A stretch of DNA of 64,000 nucleotides from Roseivivax sp. THAF197b (lineage in GTDB: Bacteria > Pseudomonadota > Alphaproteobacteria > Rhodobacterales > Rhodobacteraceae). Of this stretch, positions 45,104 to 53,870 are shown in pieces; position 1 is the first letter of the stretch, and the number at the start of each line of letters is the position of its first letter. The stretch covers positions 3,647,501 to 3,711,500 of the forward strand of contig NZ_CP045318.1 in NCBI RefSeq assembly GCF_009363255.1, given 5' to 3'. The translations under genes and the position numbers were made by a program. The notes under the pieces were generated by a model, which did no database searches, was not told where the DNA came from, and saw only the letters and a program-made list of their open reading frames with translations.

Positions 45104-45832
45104 GTGACATGGCGCACCGTTCTGTCGCTCCTTGTCATTCTGACAGCGGCGCCCGCTGCGGCACAAGGGATCAGCATCGACCTTGGCGGCGAAGGCGGCG
45201 GTCTCACGGCAACAAGCTTGCAGCTCATCGCATTGATCACGCTTCTGAGCCTCGCACCCGGCATCGCGATCATGATCACGTGTTTCCCCTTCATGGTCAC
45301 CGTCTTCGCGATCCTGCGCCAAGCGATCGGCCTGCAGCAATCGCCCCCGAACATGCTGATCGTCAGCCTCGCTTTGTTCCTGACCTATTTCGTCATGGAG
45401 CCCGTCTTCACGGAAGCCTACGCTGTCGGGATCGAACCCCTGCTCGCGGAAGAGATCGACCTCGCAACCGCGTTCACCGCCGCGCCTGAGCCGTTTCGCG
45501 AATTCATGGCTGCCCGGGTCGACCCAGATACCTTTCGCGCCATGGCCGATCTGAGACCGGACGCGGTTGGCACGGAACGCAGCCCGGACGCGCCCCTTTC
45601 CGTCCTGATCCCGAGCTTTCTGCTGTCGGAGATCGCGCGCGCCTTCCAGATCGGCTTTCTGATCTTTCTGCCGTTTCTGATCATCGACCTCGTGGTTGCC
45701 GCAATCCTCATGTCCATGGGGATGATGATGGTCCCGCCCTCCATCGTGTCACTGCCGTTCAAACTGGCGTTTTTCGTGGTGGCCGACGGCTGGTCGTTAC
45801 TGGCGGGATCGCTTGTCCGCTCCTATTTCTAA
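45104..45832 (+). CDS. fliP: Flagellar biosynthetic protein FliP
   Basis: Core of the flagellar type III export gate. A signal peptide (TWRTVLSLLVILTAAPAAAQ) is followed by LITLLSLAPGIAIMITCFPF, LRQAIGLQQSPPNMLIVSLA and IPSFLLSEIARAFQIGFLIF, all diagnostic. GTG at 45104 is chosen because it starts at the signal peptide and gives 242 aa, close to E. coli FliP (245). The frame is open back to a TTG at 44975 that would overlap fliN; that start would bury the signal. It is the last flagellar gene here: fliQ, fliR, flhA and flhB are absent from the window. Confidence 0.9.
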   Translation: MTWRTVLSLLVILTAAPAAAQGISIDLGGEGGGLTATSLQLIALITLLSLAPGIAIMITCFPFMVTVFAILRQAIGLQQSPPNMLIVSLALFLTYFVMEPVFTEAYAVGIEPLLAEEIDLATAFTAAPEPFREFMAARVDPDTFRAMADLRPDAVGTERSPDAPLSVLIPSFLLSEIARAFQIGFLIFLPFLIIDLVVAAILMSMGMMMVPPSIVSLPFKLAFFVVADGWSLLAGSLVRSYF

Positions 45833-46010
45833 GGCAATCATGGCCCGAGGCGCCGTTGCGCATGAATGCGGTCAACGGCAAGGAAACGACGAAAAAACCG
45901 GCGCGCCGCGCGTAATTCGATGGCGATATGCCGCGCATTCGGGCTTTGATCTTTAGACTCGCGCCCTATCGTCGTAGTAACTTCGTTTTACGGATCAGAC
46001 CGGGGGTACC

Positions 46011-47615
46011 ATGCAAGACCGGACGGAACCGACCACAGACTACGACCTGTTTGTCATCGGCGGCGGCATAAACGGTTGCGGCATTGCCAGAGATGCAAGC
46101 GGCCGCGGGCTGAAGACCGCCCTGGCAGAGATGAACGACCTGGCATCCGCGACCTCGTCGGCCTCGACCAAGCTTTTCCACGGGGGCCTGCGCTACCTCG
46201 AATATTTCGAGGTGCGACTCGTGCGCGAAAGCCTGATCGAGCGCGAAACGCTTCTGCGCGCCATGCCGCATATTTCCTGGCCTATGCGCTTCGTCCTGCC
46301 CTTCCACAAGGACATGCGTTTCGACAATTCGACACCAACGTCGCGACTTCTGAACACCGTGATGCCCTGGATGAAGGGGCGGCGGCCCGGATGGCTGATC
46401 CGGCTTGGTCTCTTCATGTACGACAACCTTGGTGGGCGTGAAATCCTGCCGGGCACCAAGACGCTGGATCTGTCGAAAACGATGGAGGGCGGCCCGCTCC
46501 AGGACAAGTTCAAACACGCTTACGAATATTCCGACGCCTGGGTGCAGGATTCGCGTCTCGTCGTGCTGAATGCGCGCGACGCCGAAGCCCGCGGCGCCGA
46601 TATCATGACCCGCACCAAGGTCGTCTCCGCCGATCGAGTGGACGACCATTGGGAGATCCTGATCGAGAACCGGCGCGACGGGCAGCAGCGGCGCGTGACC
46701 GCGAAGATGCTGGTCAATGCCGGCGGGCCCTGGGTCGGTGACATCATTCGCACCAAGGTCCGCTCCAACGCCAAGGAAGGCGTGCGGCTCGTTCGCGGCA
46801 GCCACATCGTGACGAGGAAGCTCTACGATCACGACAAATGCTACTTCTTCCAGGGCACGGACGGTCGGATCATCTTCGCCATCCCCTATGAGCAGGATTT
46901 CACCCTGATCGGCACCACCGACAGCGAGCAGGAAAACCCGGACAAGCGGCCGGAATGCACCGACGAGGAGATGGATTACCTCCTGAACTTCGCGTCCCAG
47001 TACTTCGAGAAGCCGGTCGCGCGGGAAGATGTCGTCTGGACCTATTCGGGTGTGCGCCCGCTTTACGATGACGGCAACAAGAGCGCGACTGCCGCAACGC
47101 GCGACTATACGCTCAAGGTCGACGATACGGGCGGCGCGCCGGTTCTCAACATCTTCGGCGGCAAGATCACGACCTATCGCCGGCTTGCGGAGCACGCGCT
47201 TGAGAAGATTGTGCCGTTCTTTCCGGGCACCAAGGGCGCCTGGACTGCGGGCGTGACCTTGCCCGGTGGCGATTTCAAGGTGGCCGAGACGCGGGGCCGG
47301 ATCAAGATGCTGGTCGAGGAATATCCGTTCCTGGGCGAGAAATGGGCCGAGCGGATGATCCGCCATTACGGCACCGAAGCGTGGGAGATCCTGGGCGATG
47401 CCAAGTCGGTCGAGGATCTGGGCGAGCATTTCGGCGACACGCTCACCGAGGCCGAGGTCATGTGGCTGATCGAGAAGGAATATGCGGAAACCGCGGAGGA
47501 CGTGATCTGGCGGCGGACGAAGCTCGGTCTGCGGTTGGATGAACCCGAGGTCGACGCGCTCGAGACGTTCATGAAGGACGCGATACTCGTGAAAAACAAC
47601 GAGGCGGCGGAATAA
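46011..47615 (+). CDS. glpD: Glycerol-3-phosphate dehydrogenase (FAD-dependent, aerobic)
   Basis: Membrane-associated enzyme oxidising glycerol-3-phosphate to dihydroxyacetone phosphate and passing electrons to quinone. The FAD-binding motif is VIGGGINGCGIARDASGRG near residues 13-31. SSASTKLFHGGLRYLE and the C-terminal YAETAEDVIWRRTKLGLRL are GlpD hallmarks. Length is 534 aa. No other glp genes adjoin it. The 178 bases upstream contain no recognisable gene. Confidence 0.95.
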   Translation: MQDRTEPTTDYDLFVIGGGINGCGIARDASGRGLKTALAEMNDLASATSSASTKLFHGGLRYLEYFEVRLVRESLIERETLLRAMPHISWPMRFVLPFHKDMRFDNSTPTSRLLNTVMPWMKGRRPGWLIRLGLFMYDNLGGREILPGTKTLDLSKTMEGGPLQDKFKHAYEYSDAWVQDSRLVVLNARDAEARGADIMTRTKVVSADRVDDHWEILIENRRDGQQRRVTAKMLVNAGGPWVGDIIRTKVRSNAKEGVRLVRGSHIVTRKLYDHDKCYFFQGTDGRIIFAIPYEQDFTLIGTTDSEQENPDKRPECTDEEMDYLLNFASQYFEKPVAREDVVWTYSGVRPLYDDGNKSATAATRDYTLKVDDTGGAPVLNIFGGKITTYRRLAEHALEKIVPFFPGTKGAWTAGVTLPGGDFKVAETRGRIKMLVEEYPFLGEKWAERMIRHYGTEAWEILGDAKSVEDLGEHFGDTLTEAEVMWLIEKEYAETAEDVIWRRTKLGLRLDEPEVDALETFMKDAILVKNNEAAE

Positions 47616-47652
47616 CACCGCCGCCTCGCAAATGCGCTGCCTCAAGCGTCAA

Positions 47653-47677
47653 AGGACCCGGCCCAGCGCCGGGTCCT
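47653..47677. terminator. Bidirectional terminator between glpD and the aminotransferase gene
   Basis: A perfect 10-bp stem AGGACCCGGC/GCCGGGTCCT with a 5-base loop lies between convergent stops at 47615 and 47691. CGTGTTT follows on plus and TTTGAC on minus. Confidence 0.75.
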
Positions 47678-47690
47678 CGTGTTTCGGGCG

Positions 47691-49061
47691 TCAGCCCAGC
47701 ACGGACTTGATGGCTTTCGCGGTCTTGTCCGCAACCTCATCGGCCTCGGCCTCGGTCAGGCAGAAGGGCGGCGCATAGCCCAGGATATCCCCCTGCGGCA
47801 TGGCGCGCGCGATGACGCCCTGCTCCAACAAAGCGGCGGCAACGCTCGGCGCGACCTTTTTCGACGCGTCGAAGAAGGTGCGCGTGTCACGGTTCTCGAC
47901 CAGCTCCACCGCGCAGAGCATGCCGTCGCCCCGCACTTCGCCGACATTGGCGTGCTCGCCGACGGCCTCGGCCATGACCTTGTTGAGATACGCGCCGACC
48001 CGGCCCGCATTGGTGACAAGGTCCAGCTCGTCGATCAGCTTGAGGTTCGCGACACCTGCCGCGGCCCCGATGGGATGCGCCGAATAGGTCCAGCCGTGGC
48101 CGATGGGTCCATTCTCGTCGGTGCCCTGCTCAAGCACCTTCCACATCTTGTCCGACACGATCGAACCCGAGAGCGGCGCATAGGCCGACGTCAGGCCCTT
48201 CGCGATGGTCATCAGATCGGGTTTCAGCCCGTAATGCGTGGAGCCGAACATGGTGCCGAGACGGCCGAAGCCTGTGACGACCTCATCGGCGATCAGCAGG
48301 ATATCGTGCTTCTCAAGCACGGCTTGGATCGCCTCCCAATAGCCCGCGGGCGGGGGCACGATGCCGCCAGTGCCGAGGATCGGCTCCCCGATGAAGGCCG
48401 CGATCGTGTCTGCACCTTCCTGTTCGATGAGCGCTTCCAGCTCGGCTGCGCAATGCGCGGTGAAATCCGCCTCGGTCATGGCGAGATCCGGACGGCGATA
48501 GTAATAGGGCGCCTCGGTGTGGATCACCTGGCCGAAGGGCAGATCGAACTTCTTGTGGAAGAGCTCCAGGCCCGTGAGCGAGCCGGTCATCAGACCCGAC
48601 CCGTGGTAGCCACGCCAGCGCGAGATGATCTTCTTCTTCTCGGGACGGCCCAGGATGTTGTTGTAATACCAGACGAGCTTGATGTTGGTCTCGTTCGCAT
48701 CCGATCCCGACAGGCCGAAATAGACCTTCGACATGTGGTCGGGCGCGCGGTCGAGGATCATCTTCGACAGCGTGATCGAGGCCTCGGTGCCGTGACCGAC
48801 ATAGGCGTGGTAATAGGCCAGCTCTTTCGCCTGGGCTGCGATGGCGTCGGCAATGTCCTGACGGCCGTAGCCCACATTGACGCAATAGAGACCCGCGAAG
48901 GCATCCAGCATCCGGTTGCCGTCGCGGTCTTCGATATGGCTGCCCTGACCGCCGGTGATGACCCGGTGGGGCACGTTCCCCCGCGCGAACTCGGCCAGAT
49001 GGGTCGAGGGGTGGAAGAAGTTTTCGCGGTCCCACTTCTCCAGCATGTCATTCTTCAGCAT
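47691..49061 (-). CDS. Class III (omega) aminotransferase, SpuC-like
   Basis: PLP-dependent aminotransferase of 456 aa. The PLP lysine is in [14 protein letters not shown], with [11 protein letters not shown] upstream and [13 protein letters not shown] as phosphate-binding region. [14 protein letters not shown] at the N-terminus and [15 protein letters not shown] fit the polyamine/taurine/beta-alanine:pyruvate transaminase group. The adjacent semialdehyde dehydrogenase suggests the substrate is an omega-amine such as putrescine or GABA, with the aldehyde oxidised next. The ATG at 49061 starts [16 protein letters not shown]. Confidence 0.85.
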   Translation of the reverse strand: MLKNDMLEKWDRENFFHPSTHLAEFARGNVPHRVITGGQGSHIEDRDGNRMLDAFAGLYCVNVGYGRQDIADAIAAQAKELAYYHAYVGHGTEASITLSKMILDRAPDHMSKVYFGLSGSDANETNIKLVWYYNNILGRPEKKKIISRWRGYHGSGLMTGSLTGLELFHKKFDLPFGQVIHTEAPYYYRRPDLAMTEADFTAHCAAELEALIEQEGADTIAAFIGEPILGTGGIVPPPAGYWEAIQAVLEKHDILLIADEVVTGFGRLGTMFGSTHYGLKPDLMTIAKGLTSAYAPLSGSIVSDKMWKVLEQGTDENGPIGHGWTYSAHPIGAAAGVANLKLIDELDLVTNAGRVGAYLNKVMAEAVGEHANVGEVRGDGMLCAVELVENRDTRTFFDASKKVAPSVAAALLEQGVIARAMPQGDILGYAPPFCLTEAEADEVADKTAKAIKSVLG

Positions 49062-49112
49062 TGATGCATCCTTTCGTTAACGCTCGACGGAGCGATGCCC
49101 CGTCGAAAATCC

Positions 49113-50600
49113 TCATGCCCAGTCGCGGCAGACGTACTTGATTTCGGTGAAGGCCTCCAAGCCCTGTCTTGCGCCCTCGCGTCCGAGACCGGATTGCTTC
49201 ATGCCGCCAAATGGGATCGGCGCGCCGGTGACCTTGGTGCGGTTCACCGCGACCATGCCGAATTGCAGCTTGCGGCTGACCCGGTAGATGCGGCGCGGAT
49301 CCTGGCTGTGCACATAGGCGACAAGCCCGTATTCGGTGGCGTTGGCCTTGGCGACGACCTCTTCCTCGGTATCGAAGGGCAGAATTGCCGCCACCGGGCC
49401 GAAGGTTTCTTCGCGCAGGATGTCGGCATCGTCAGGCACATCGGCCAGCACCGTCGGCGCATAGAAGAGCGGTCCCAGATCATCGCGCCGCGCGCCGCCG
49501 CATTTGAGTACCGCCCCCTTGGCCAGCGCGTCGGCCACATGCGCCTCCTGCTTGGCGACCGCCTTTTCGTTCATCAGCGGTCCGAGATCGGCATCGGCGA
49601 GACCCTTCGCCATGGTCAGCGCTTCGGTCGCGGCGGTGAATTTCTCGACGAATTCCGCGTAAAGCGGGCGCTCCACGAAGATTCGGTTCGCGCCGAGGCA
49701 ATCCTGCCCGGTCGTCGCGAATTTGGCCTTGATCGTCTCTGTTACGGCCTGATCGAGGTCCGCGCCCTTGAAGACGATGACCGGCGCGTGGCCGCCAAGC
49801 TCCATGATCAGGGATTTCACGGTGCCCGCGCATTGCCGGTAAAGAAGCCGACCCACTTCGGTCGAGCCGGTGAAGGACAGAACGCGGACGCGTGGATCCT
49901 GCGTCCAAGGCTCGACAATGATCGGTGCTTCGCCGGTGACCACGTTGAACACGCCCGGCGGGAAGCCCGCGCGCTCGGCCAGCTCCGCCAGGGCTAGCGC
50001 CGAGAACGGCGTCTCGGCCGAGGGATGCGCCACGATGGTGCAGCCCGCCGCCAGCGCCGCCGCCGCCTTCCGCGTCAGCATCGCCGAGGGGAAATTCCAC
50101 GGCGTGATCAGCGCGGCCACGCCCATCGGCTCGCGCCAGAGCTCCACCTCCGCATCGGGCAGATGCGAGGTCACGCCTTCGATATTCGGGCGGCGCGTTT
50201 CCTCGGCGTAGAACTCGACGAAGTCGGCGGCATAGACGATCTCGCCCCGCGCCTCGGACAGGGGCTTGCCCTGCTCGAGCGTCATCAGAAGCGCCAGATC
50301 CTCAAGATGCTCCAGCATCAGCGCATGCCAGCGGCGCAGAAGGCGCGCGCGCTCCTGCGGCAGGGTGTCGGACCAGGAGACGAAGGCGCGATCGGCGGCG
50401 TCCACGGCCTCGGTCGCATCGGCGGCGGTCAGCGACGCGACCTCGCCCAGCCATTCGCCATCGGCGGGATTGGTCACGGCAATCGCGGCACCGCCTTCGG
50501 CGCCCCGCCACTTGCCGTCGATATAGGAGAAGGGCCGGACAAGCCGCGCATCGTTGAGCGCGCCAAGCGGTGATTTGGGAAAGGTGCGATGGATGGTCAT
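49113..50600 (-). CDS. NAD(P)-dependent succinate-semialdehyde-type aldehyde dehydrogenase
   Basis: A 495-aa aldehyde dehydrogenase most like the GabD group. MELGGHAPVIVF holds the catalytic Glu and TTGQDCLGANRIFV the catalytic Cys; FTGSTEVGRLL is the cofactor-binding turn, and PFGGMKQSGLGREGARQGLE the C-terminal signature. Two usual motifs differ: the KP(A/S)E motif reads AHPSAE (Lys replaced by His) and GQxCxxxxR has Asp before the Cys. It lies 51 bases upstream of, and reads toward, the aminotransferase, so the two act in sequence: amine to aldehyde to acid. Confidence 0.85.
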   Translation of the reverse strand: MTIHRTFPKSPLGALNDARLVRPFSYIDGKWRGAEGGAAIAVTNPADGEWLGEVASLTAADATEAVDAADRAFVSWSDTLPQERARLLRRWHALMLEHLEDLALLMTLEQGKPLSEARGEIVYAADFVEFYAEETRRPNIEGVTSHLPDAEVELWREPMGVAALITPWNFPSAMLTRKAAAALAAGCTIVAHPSAETPFSALALAELAERAGFPPGVFNVVTGEAPIIVEPWTQDPRVRVLSFTGSTEVGRLLYRQCAGTVKSLIMELGGHAPVIVFKGADLDQAVTETIKAKFATTGQDCLGANRIFVERPLYAEFVEKFTAATEALTMAKGLADADLGPLMNEKAVAKQEAHVADALAKGAVLKCGGARRDDLGPLFYAPTVLADVPDDADILREETFGPVAAILPFDTEEEVVAKANATEYGLVAYVHSQDPRRIYRVSRKLQFGMVAVNRTKVTGAPIPFGGMKQSGLGREGARQGLEAFTEIKYVCRDWA

Positions 50601-50718
50601 CGGAATGGGCCCTTCGAGTTGGCATCAGGAATGAGCCAAATCTACGGCGCTCCGCTCAGAAGAGGGGACCAAAGATCGCCGCGCGGGCAGAAGAAACAAC
50701 CGCCGACGCCGCCCGCGC

Positions 50719-50733
50719 CAGAGGAATCCTCTG
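50719..50733. promoter_or_regulatory. Palindrome upstream of the semialdehyde dehydrogenase gene, candidate operator
   Basis: CAGAGGA-A-TCCTCTG is a perfect 7-bp palindrome about 120 bases upstream of the dehydrogenase start and 47 bases beyond the Lrp-type gene stop. It is a natural candidate for binding by that regulator, though it is more GC-rich than typical Lrp sites. Confidence 0.45.
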
Positions 50734-50779
50734 TCATCGGGCATTCGGCGCTTGTCGCTGCCGATCATCGCGCCCGGCG

Positions 50780-51262
50780 CTACTCCTCCGCGTCCAGAAG
50801 CCCGAGCGGGAGACCATAGCTCGCTTTCACGGGCTTGGTGACGATGTAGGTGTAGTAGCGCGCCAGACCGATCTCGGCGTCGAGCAGGCGGTCGATCAGT
50901 CTCTGATAGGCGTCGATATCCCGCGTGACGACCTGAATGAGGTAGTCGAAGCCACCGCCCAGCGCCCAGGCCCATGTGACCTCATCGTAGGCGCGGATGG
51001 CATCCTCGAATGCCTGGAAATCGCGGGCGCGATGGCCGTCAAGCTCGCAGGCCACGAAGACGGTCACATGCGGGCCGAACGCCTTGTAGGCGATCCGCGC
51101 GCCGTAGCCTTCGATCACACCGGCCTTTTCGAGCTTCTTCAGCCGCTCCCAGGCCGGTGTCGGAGACAGGCCCACCCGCTCGGCAAGCTCGGATTTCGTG
51201 ATCCGGCCTTCCGCCGAGAGCACACGCAGAATTTCGATGTCGCGCGCATCGAGCCGAACCAT
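50780..51262 (-). CDS. Lrp/AsnC family transcriptional regulator
   Basis: A 160-aa regulator with an N-terminal winged helix (LDARDIEILRVLSAEGRITK...SPTPAWERLKKLEKAGVI) and a C-terminal RAM (ligand-binding) domain (VTVFVACELDGH...TWAWALGGGFDYLIQVVTRD). It is on the same strand as, and 179 bases upstream of, the dehydrogenase/aminotransferase pair, which makes local control of amine catabolism likely. It is divergent from the MFS transporter, which may also be a target. Confidence 0.9.
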   Translation of the reverse strand: MVRLDARDIEILRVLSAEGRITKSELAERVGLSPTPAWERLKKLEKAGVIEGYGARIAYKAFGPHVTVFVACELDGHRARDFQAFEDAIRAYDEVTWAWALGGGFDYLIQVVTRDIDAYQRLIDRLLDAEIGLARYYTYIVTKPVKASYGLPLGLLDAEE

Positions 51263-51405
51263 GGGTCAGACCCACCCGGCACAGAACAGAGAAGGGAACA
51301 TCTTGCGGCGCATAAGCGATACATGGCCCGACCGCGCAAAAATGAAAAGACGCCCTCCAAGCTTTCAACCTGTCGTGCCCTGTTTCGCCGGTCTATCGTC
51401 CCGCC

Positions 51406-52623
51406 ATGAACACCCATGCCGATCTTGATAAGCGCCGATCCTGGGCGCGATTGGGCCTGACGCTGATCGTGGCGACCACGGGCAATATCGGCATGTGGGC
51501 GGTGATTTCGGTCCTGCCCGAGGTTGCGGCGGAGTTCGATGTCTCGCGCAGCGCGGCCTCCCTGCCCTATTCGGCCACGATGCTGGGCTTCGCGCTTGGA
51601 AATCTGGTGATCGGGCGGATCGTCGATCGCTATGGCATGGCCCTGACCCTGGCCTTCATCGGTTTGGGCCTCGCCTGTGCCTACAGCGCGGCGGCGCTTG
51701 CAGGCTCCATCCTCGTGCTGGCCCTTGTGCAATTCGTCATCGGCTTCCTGACGGCAGGCTCGTTCGGGCCGCTCATCGCCGATGTCTCGCAATGGTTCAT
51801 GAAGCGGCGCGGTATCGCGGTCGGCGTGGCCGCGTCCGGCAATTACCTGTCAGGCGCGTTCTGGCCCATCGCACTTGGCTGGCTTGGCGGAGATGCGGGC
51901 TGGCGGTGGGATTACGGCGCGCTGGCTGTGGCCTCGCTGGTGATCCTCGTGCCCATGAGCGTTCTGTTCCGCACGCGGGTGGATGCGGGTGCATTGGCCG
52001 TCTCCGAAGCGCAGGCAAGCGCCCGCGCCGGATCGACAGGGCTCAGCCCGCGCCAGTTGCAATGGGCCCTCGGTATTGCCGGGATCGGCTGCTGCGTCGC
52101 GATGTCCATGCCGCAGGTTCACATCGTGGCGCTGTGCGTCGATCTGGGCTTCGGCCCGGCCGTGGGCAAGGAGATGCTGTCGCTGATGCTTCTGGGTGGC
52201 GTCGCCTCGCGTCTTGTCTCGGGCGTGCTCGCGGACCGGTTGGGCGGTATTCCGACGCTCCTGATCGGATCGGTCCTGCAATGCATCGCGCTCATCCTCT
52301 ATCTGCCATCGGGCGGGCTGACCTCGCTTTATATCGTGAGCCTGATCTTCGGGCTGAGCCAGGGCGGCATCATCCCCTCCTATGCGGTCATCGTCCGCGA
52401 ATACCTTCCCGCCCGCGAGGCCGGAGCGCGTGTGGGCTTCGTCATCATGATGACGATCCTCGGCATGGCCTTCGGCGGTTGGCTGTCGGGCGCGATCTAT
52501 GACGCGACGGGCTCTTACGCGCTGGCTTTCTGGAACGGGATCCTCTGGAACGGGCTGAACATCGCAATCGTGGTCGCGATCCTGATGCGCTCCCGCCCGC
52601 GCCGCGCGCCGCTGCCTGCTTAA
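51406..52623 (+). CDS. MFS transporter
   Basis: A 405-aa major facilitator with twelve predicted membrane segments. The loop 2-3 motif is GNLVIGRIVDRYGMA, and IADVSQWFMKRRGIAVGVAA and ARVGFVIMMTILGMAFGGWL are typical of the oxalate/formate antiporter-like (MCT) branch. The substrate may be a monocarboxylate, which is inference from family only. It is divergent from the Lrp-type regulator. Its stop overlaps that of the convergent GNAT gene by four bases. Confidence 0.85.
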   Translation: MNTHADLDKRRSWARLGLTLIVATTGNIGMWAVISVLPEVAAEFDVSRSAASLPYSATMLGFALGNLVIGRIVDRYGMALTLAFIGLGLACAYSAAALAGSILVLALVQFVIGFLTAGSFGPLIADVSQWFMKRRGIAVGVAASGNYLSGAFWPIALGWLGGDAGWRWDYGALAVASLVILVPMSVLFRTRVDAGALAVSEAQASARAGSTGLSPRQLQWALGIAGIGCCVAMSMPQVHIVALCVDLGFGPAVGKEMLSLMLLGGVASRLVSGVLADRLGGIPTLLIGSVLQCIALILYLPSGGLTSLYIVSLIFGLSQGGIIPSYAVIVREYLPAREAGARVGFVIMMTILGMAFGGWLSGAIYDATGSYALAFWNGILWNGLNIAIVVAILMRSRPRRAPLPA

Positions 52624-53102
52624 AGGTCGTAGCGCATCAGCACCTGATCCGGGCCATGGGCACGGCGTTGTCCGGTGATCCCGTCATACACCTCAAACCC
52701 TCGGCTCTGGTAATAGATCAGACCGCCTTCATTGTCGGCCCGGATGCGCGCGCTGATCCACAGGTAGCCCAGCGCGCGCGCCGCCTTCCGCGTTTCCTCG
52801 AAGAGGGCGGACCCGATCCCGAGACCGGCGCGCCCGGGCTTTGTGAAGGTCGCGATGCTACACGCCTCGGGCGGCAGATCGACATGCGGCTCAACGTACT
52901 GAAAACCGGGTATCGCGCCCGCATCGTCTTCTGCCACATGCCAGGCGGCGGCGGCGCCATGCCTGTCCATCCAATCGCCTAGGTCCGCCGCCGTGACCGG
53001 ATGCGGTATCGCCGTGGCACCATCCGCACGCAGGATCTCGTTCAGAAGCTCGGCCATCTGACGCAGATCGAGCCGCCCGGCCCGGCGGACGCGGATCGTC
53101 AT
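52620..53102 (-). CDS. GNAT family N-acetyltransferase
   Basis: A 160-aa GNAT protein. The acetyl-CoA-binding motif RAGLGIGSALFEETRKAAR is near residues 93-111, and IRADNEGGLIYYQSRGFEVYD is the conserved C-terminal half. The acetyl acceptor is unknown. Its ATG overlaps the stop of the HD-domain gene (ATGA). Confidence 0.86.
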   Translation of the reverse strand: MTIRVRRAGRLDLRQMAELLNEILRADGATAIPHPVTAADLGDWMDRHGAAAAWHVAEDDAGAIPGFQYVEPHVDLPPEACSIATFTKPGRAGLGIGSALFEETRKAARALGYLWISARIRADNEGGLIYYQSRGFEVYDGITGQRRAHGPDQVLMRYDL

Positions 53103-53695
53103 AGCGCCGCCAAAAGCTCCGCATGGCGCCGGGTGAAATCGGCACGCACCTCCACCGGGGGGCGCAGCGTGATCTTCAGATCACCGATGATATCCGCCGG
53201 GGGATGGCCGAAGAACCTGTCCGCCTCCGCCTCGGCAAAGCCCGCGATCTCGGTCGCCTCCATCCAGGCCGACACCTTGTCCGCGCGCTTGATCTGCCGC
53301 TTGAGGGTCTTCGCGGTGACCGCCGGAAGACCGAACCGGATGTGAATCGCCGCCGACAACCGATCGTCGAGCCGCTCGTATTCGGGCCCCACCGCAGCCT
53401 TCACCGGCGAGATCATATCGCCGATCACGTATTCGGGTGCATCATGCAGAAGCGCCGTCAGCCGGGCCGCGGCACCGGCCTTGGGGCACATGCGCGAAAA
53501 CAGCGTCTCGACCAGAAGCGAATGCTCCGCCACGGAATAGGGAAAATCGCCGCGCGTCTGCCCGTTCCAGCGCGCCACGAAGGCAAGTCCATGGGCGATA
53601 TCCTCGATCTCGATATCGACGGGCGTGGGGTCGAGCAGATCAAGCCTGCGGCCCGACAGCATCCGTTGCCAGGCGCGGGGCGGTTTTGGAGCCAT
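53099..53695 (-). CDS. HD-domain phosphohydrolase (YfbR-like)
   Basis: A 198-aa protein with the metal-binding HD signature. SVAEHSLLV gives the first His, TALLHDAPEYVIGD the central His-Asp, and a later Asp is in KRADKVSAWME. This arrangement fits 5'-deoxynucleotidase-like HD proteins, but the substrate is not proved. The ATG giving MAPKPPRAWQRML was preferred over starts 20 and 32 codons upstream because it has AGGACATCGCC before it. It is co-transcribed with the GNAT gene and divergent from ahcY. Confidence 0.82.
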   Translation of the reverse strand: MAPKPPRAWQRMLSGRRLDLLDPTPVDIEIEDIAHGLAFVARWNGQTRGDFPYSVAEHSLLVETLFSRMCPKAGAAARLTALLHDAPEYVIGDMISPVKAAVGPEYERLDDRLSAAIHIRFGLPAVTAKTLKRQIKRADKVSAWMEATEIAGFAEAEADRFFGHPPADIIGDLKITLRPPVEVRADFTRRHAELLAAL

Positions 53696-53811
53696 GGCGA
53701 TGTCCTTCTTGCCTTGGGTTGCCGTCACCCCGAGCGCATCGAGGCCATGCCCCATTTCTTTGCGCCGGATCGAAGGCGGCAGGTGTGGCAAGGTGGCAGG
53801 TCGCTGTCAAT

Positions 53812-53864
53812 TGTCCTGAAAGGGTCTTGATGCTATGGCCGCTCTAACAGGATTTTTCAGGACA
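53812..53864 (+). promoter_or_regulatory. Inverted repeat overlapping the ahcY promoter and ribosome-binding site
   Basis: TGTCCTGAAA (53812-53821) and TTTCAGGACA (53855-53864) are perfect 10-bp complements with a 33-base loop. The second arm contains the AGGA (53859-53862) eight bases before the ahcY ATG. TTGTCC (53811) and TATGGC (53834) with a 17-base spacer may be the promoter, in which case the repeat is a split operator rather than an RNA hairpin. Confidence 0.5.
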
Positions 53865-53870
53865 TAGCAC

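Noticed and set aside
44965..45489. An overlapping plus-strand frame at the start of fliP in another register
   Set aside because: It is Arg/His/Pro-rich without domains and lies inside the well-supported fliP reading frame.
53796..53870. Known SAH or SAM/SAH riboswitch before ahcY
   Set aside because: I could not find the conserved core of either class by eye. A covariance search would settle it; only the inverted repeat is reported.
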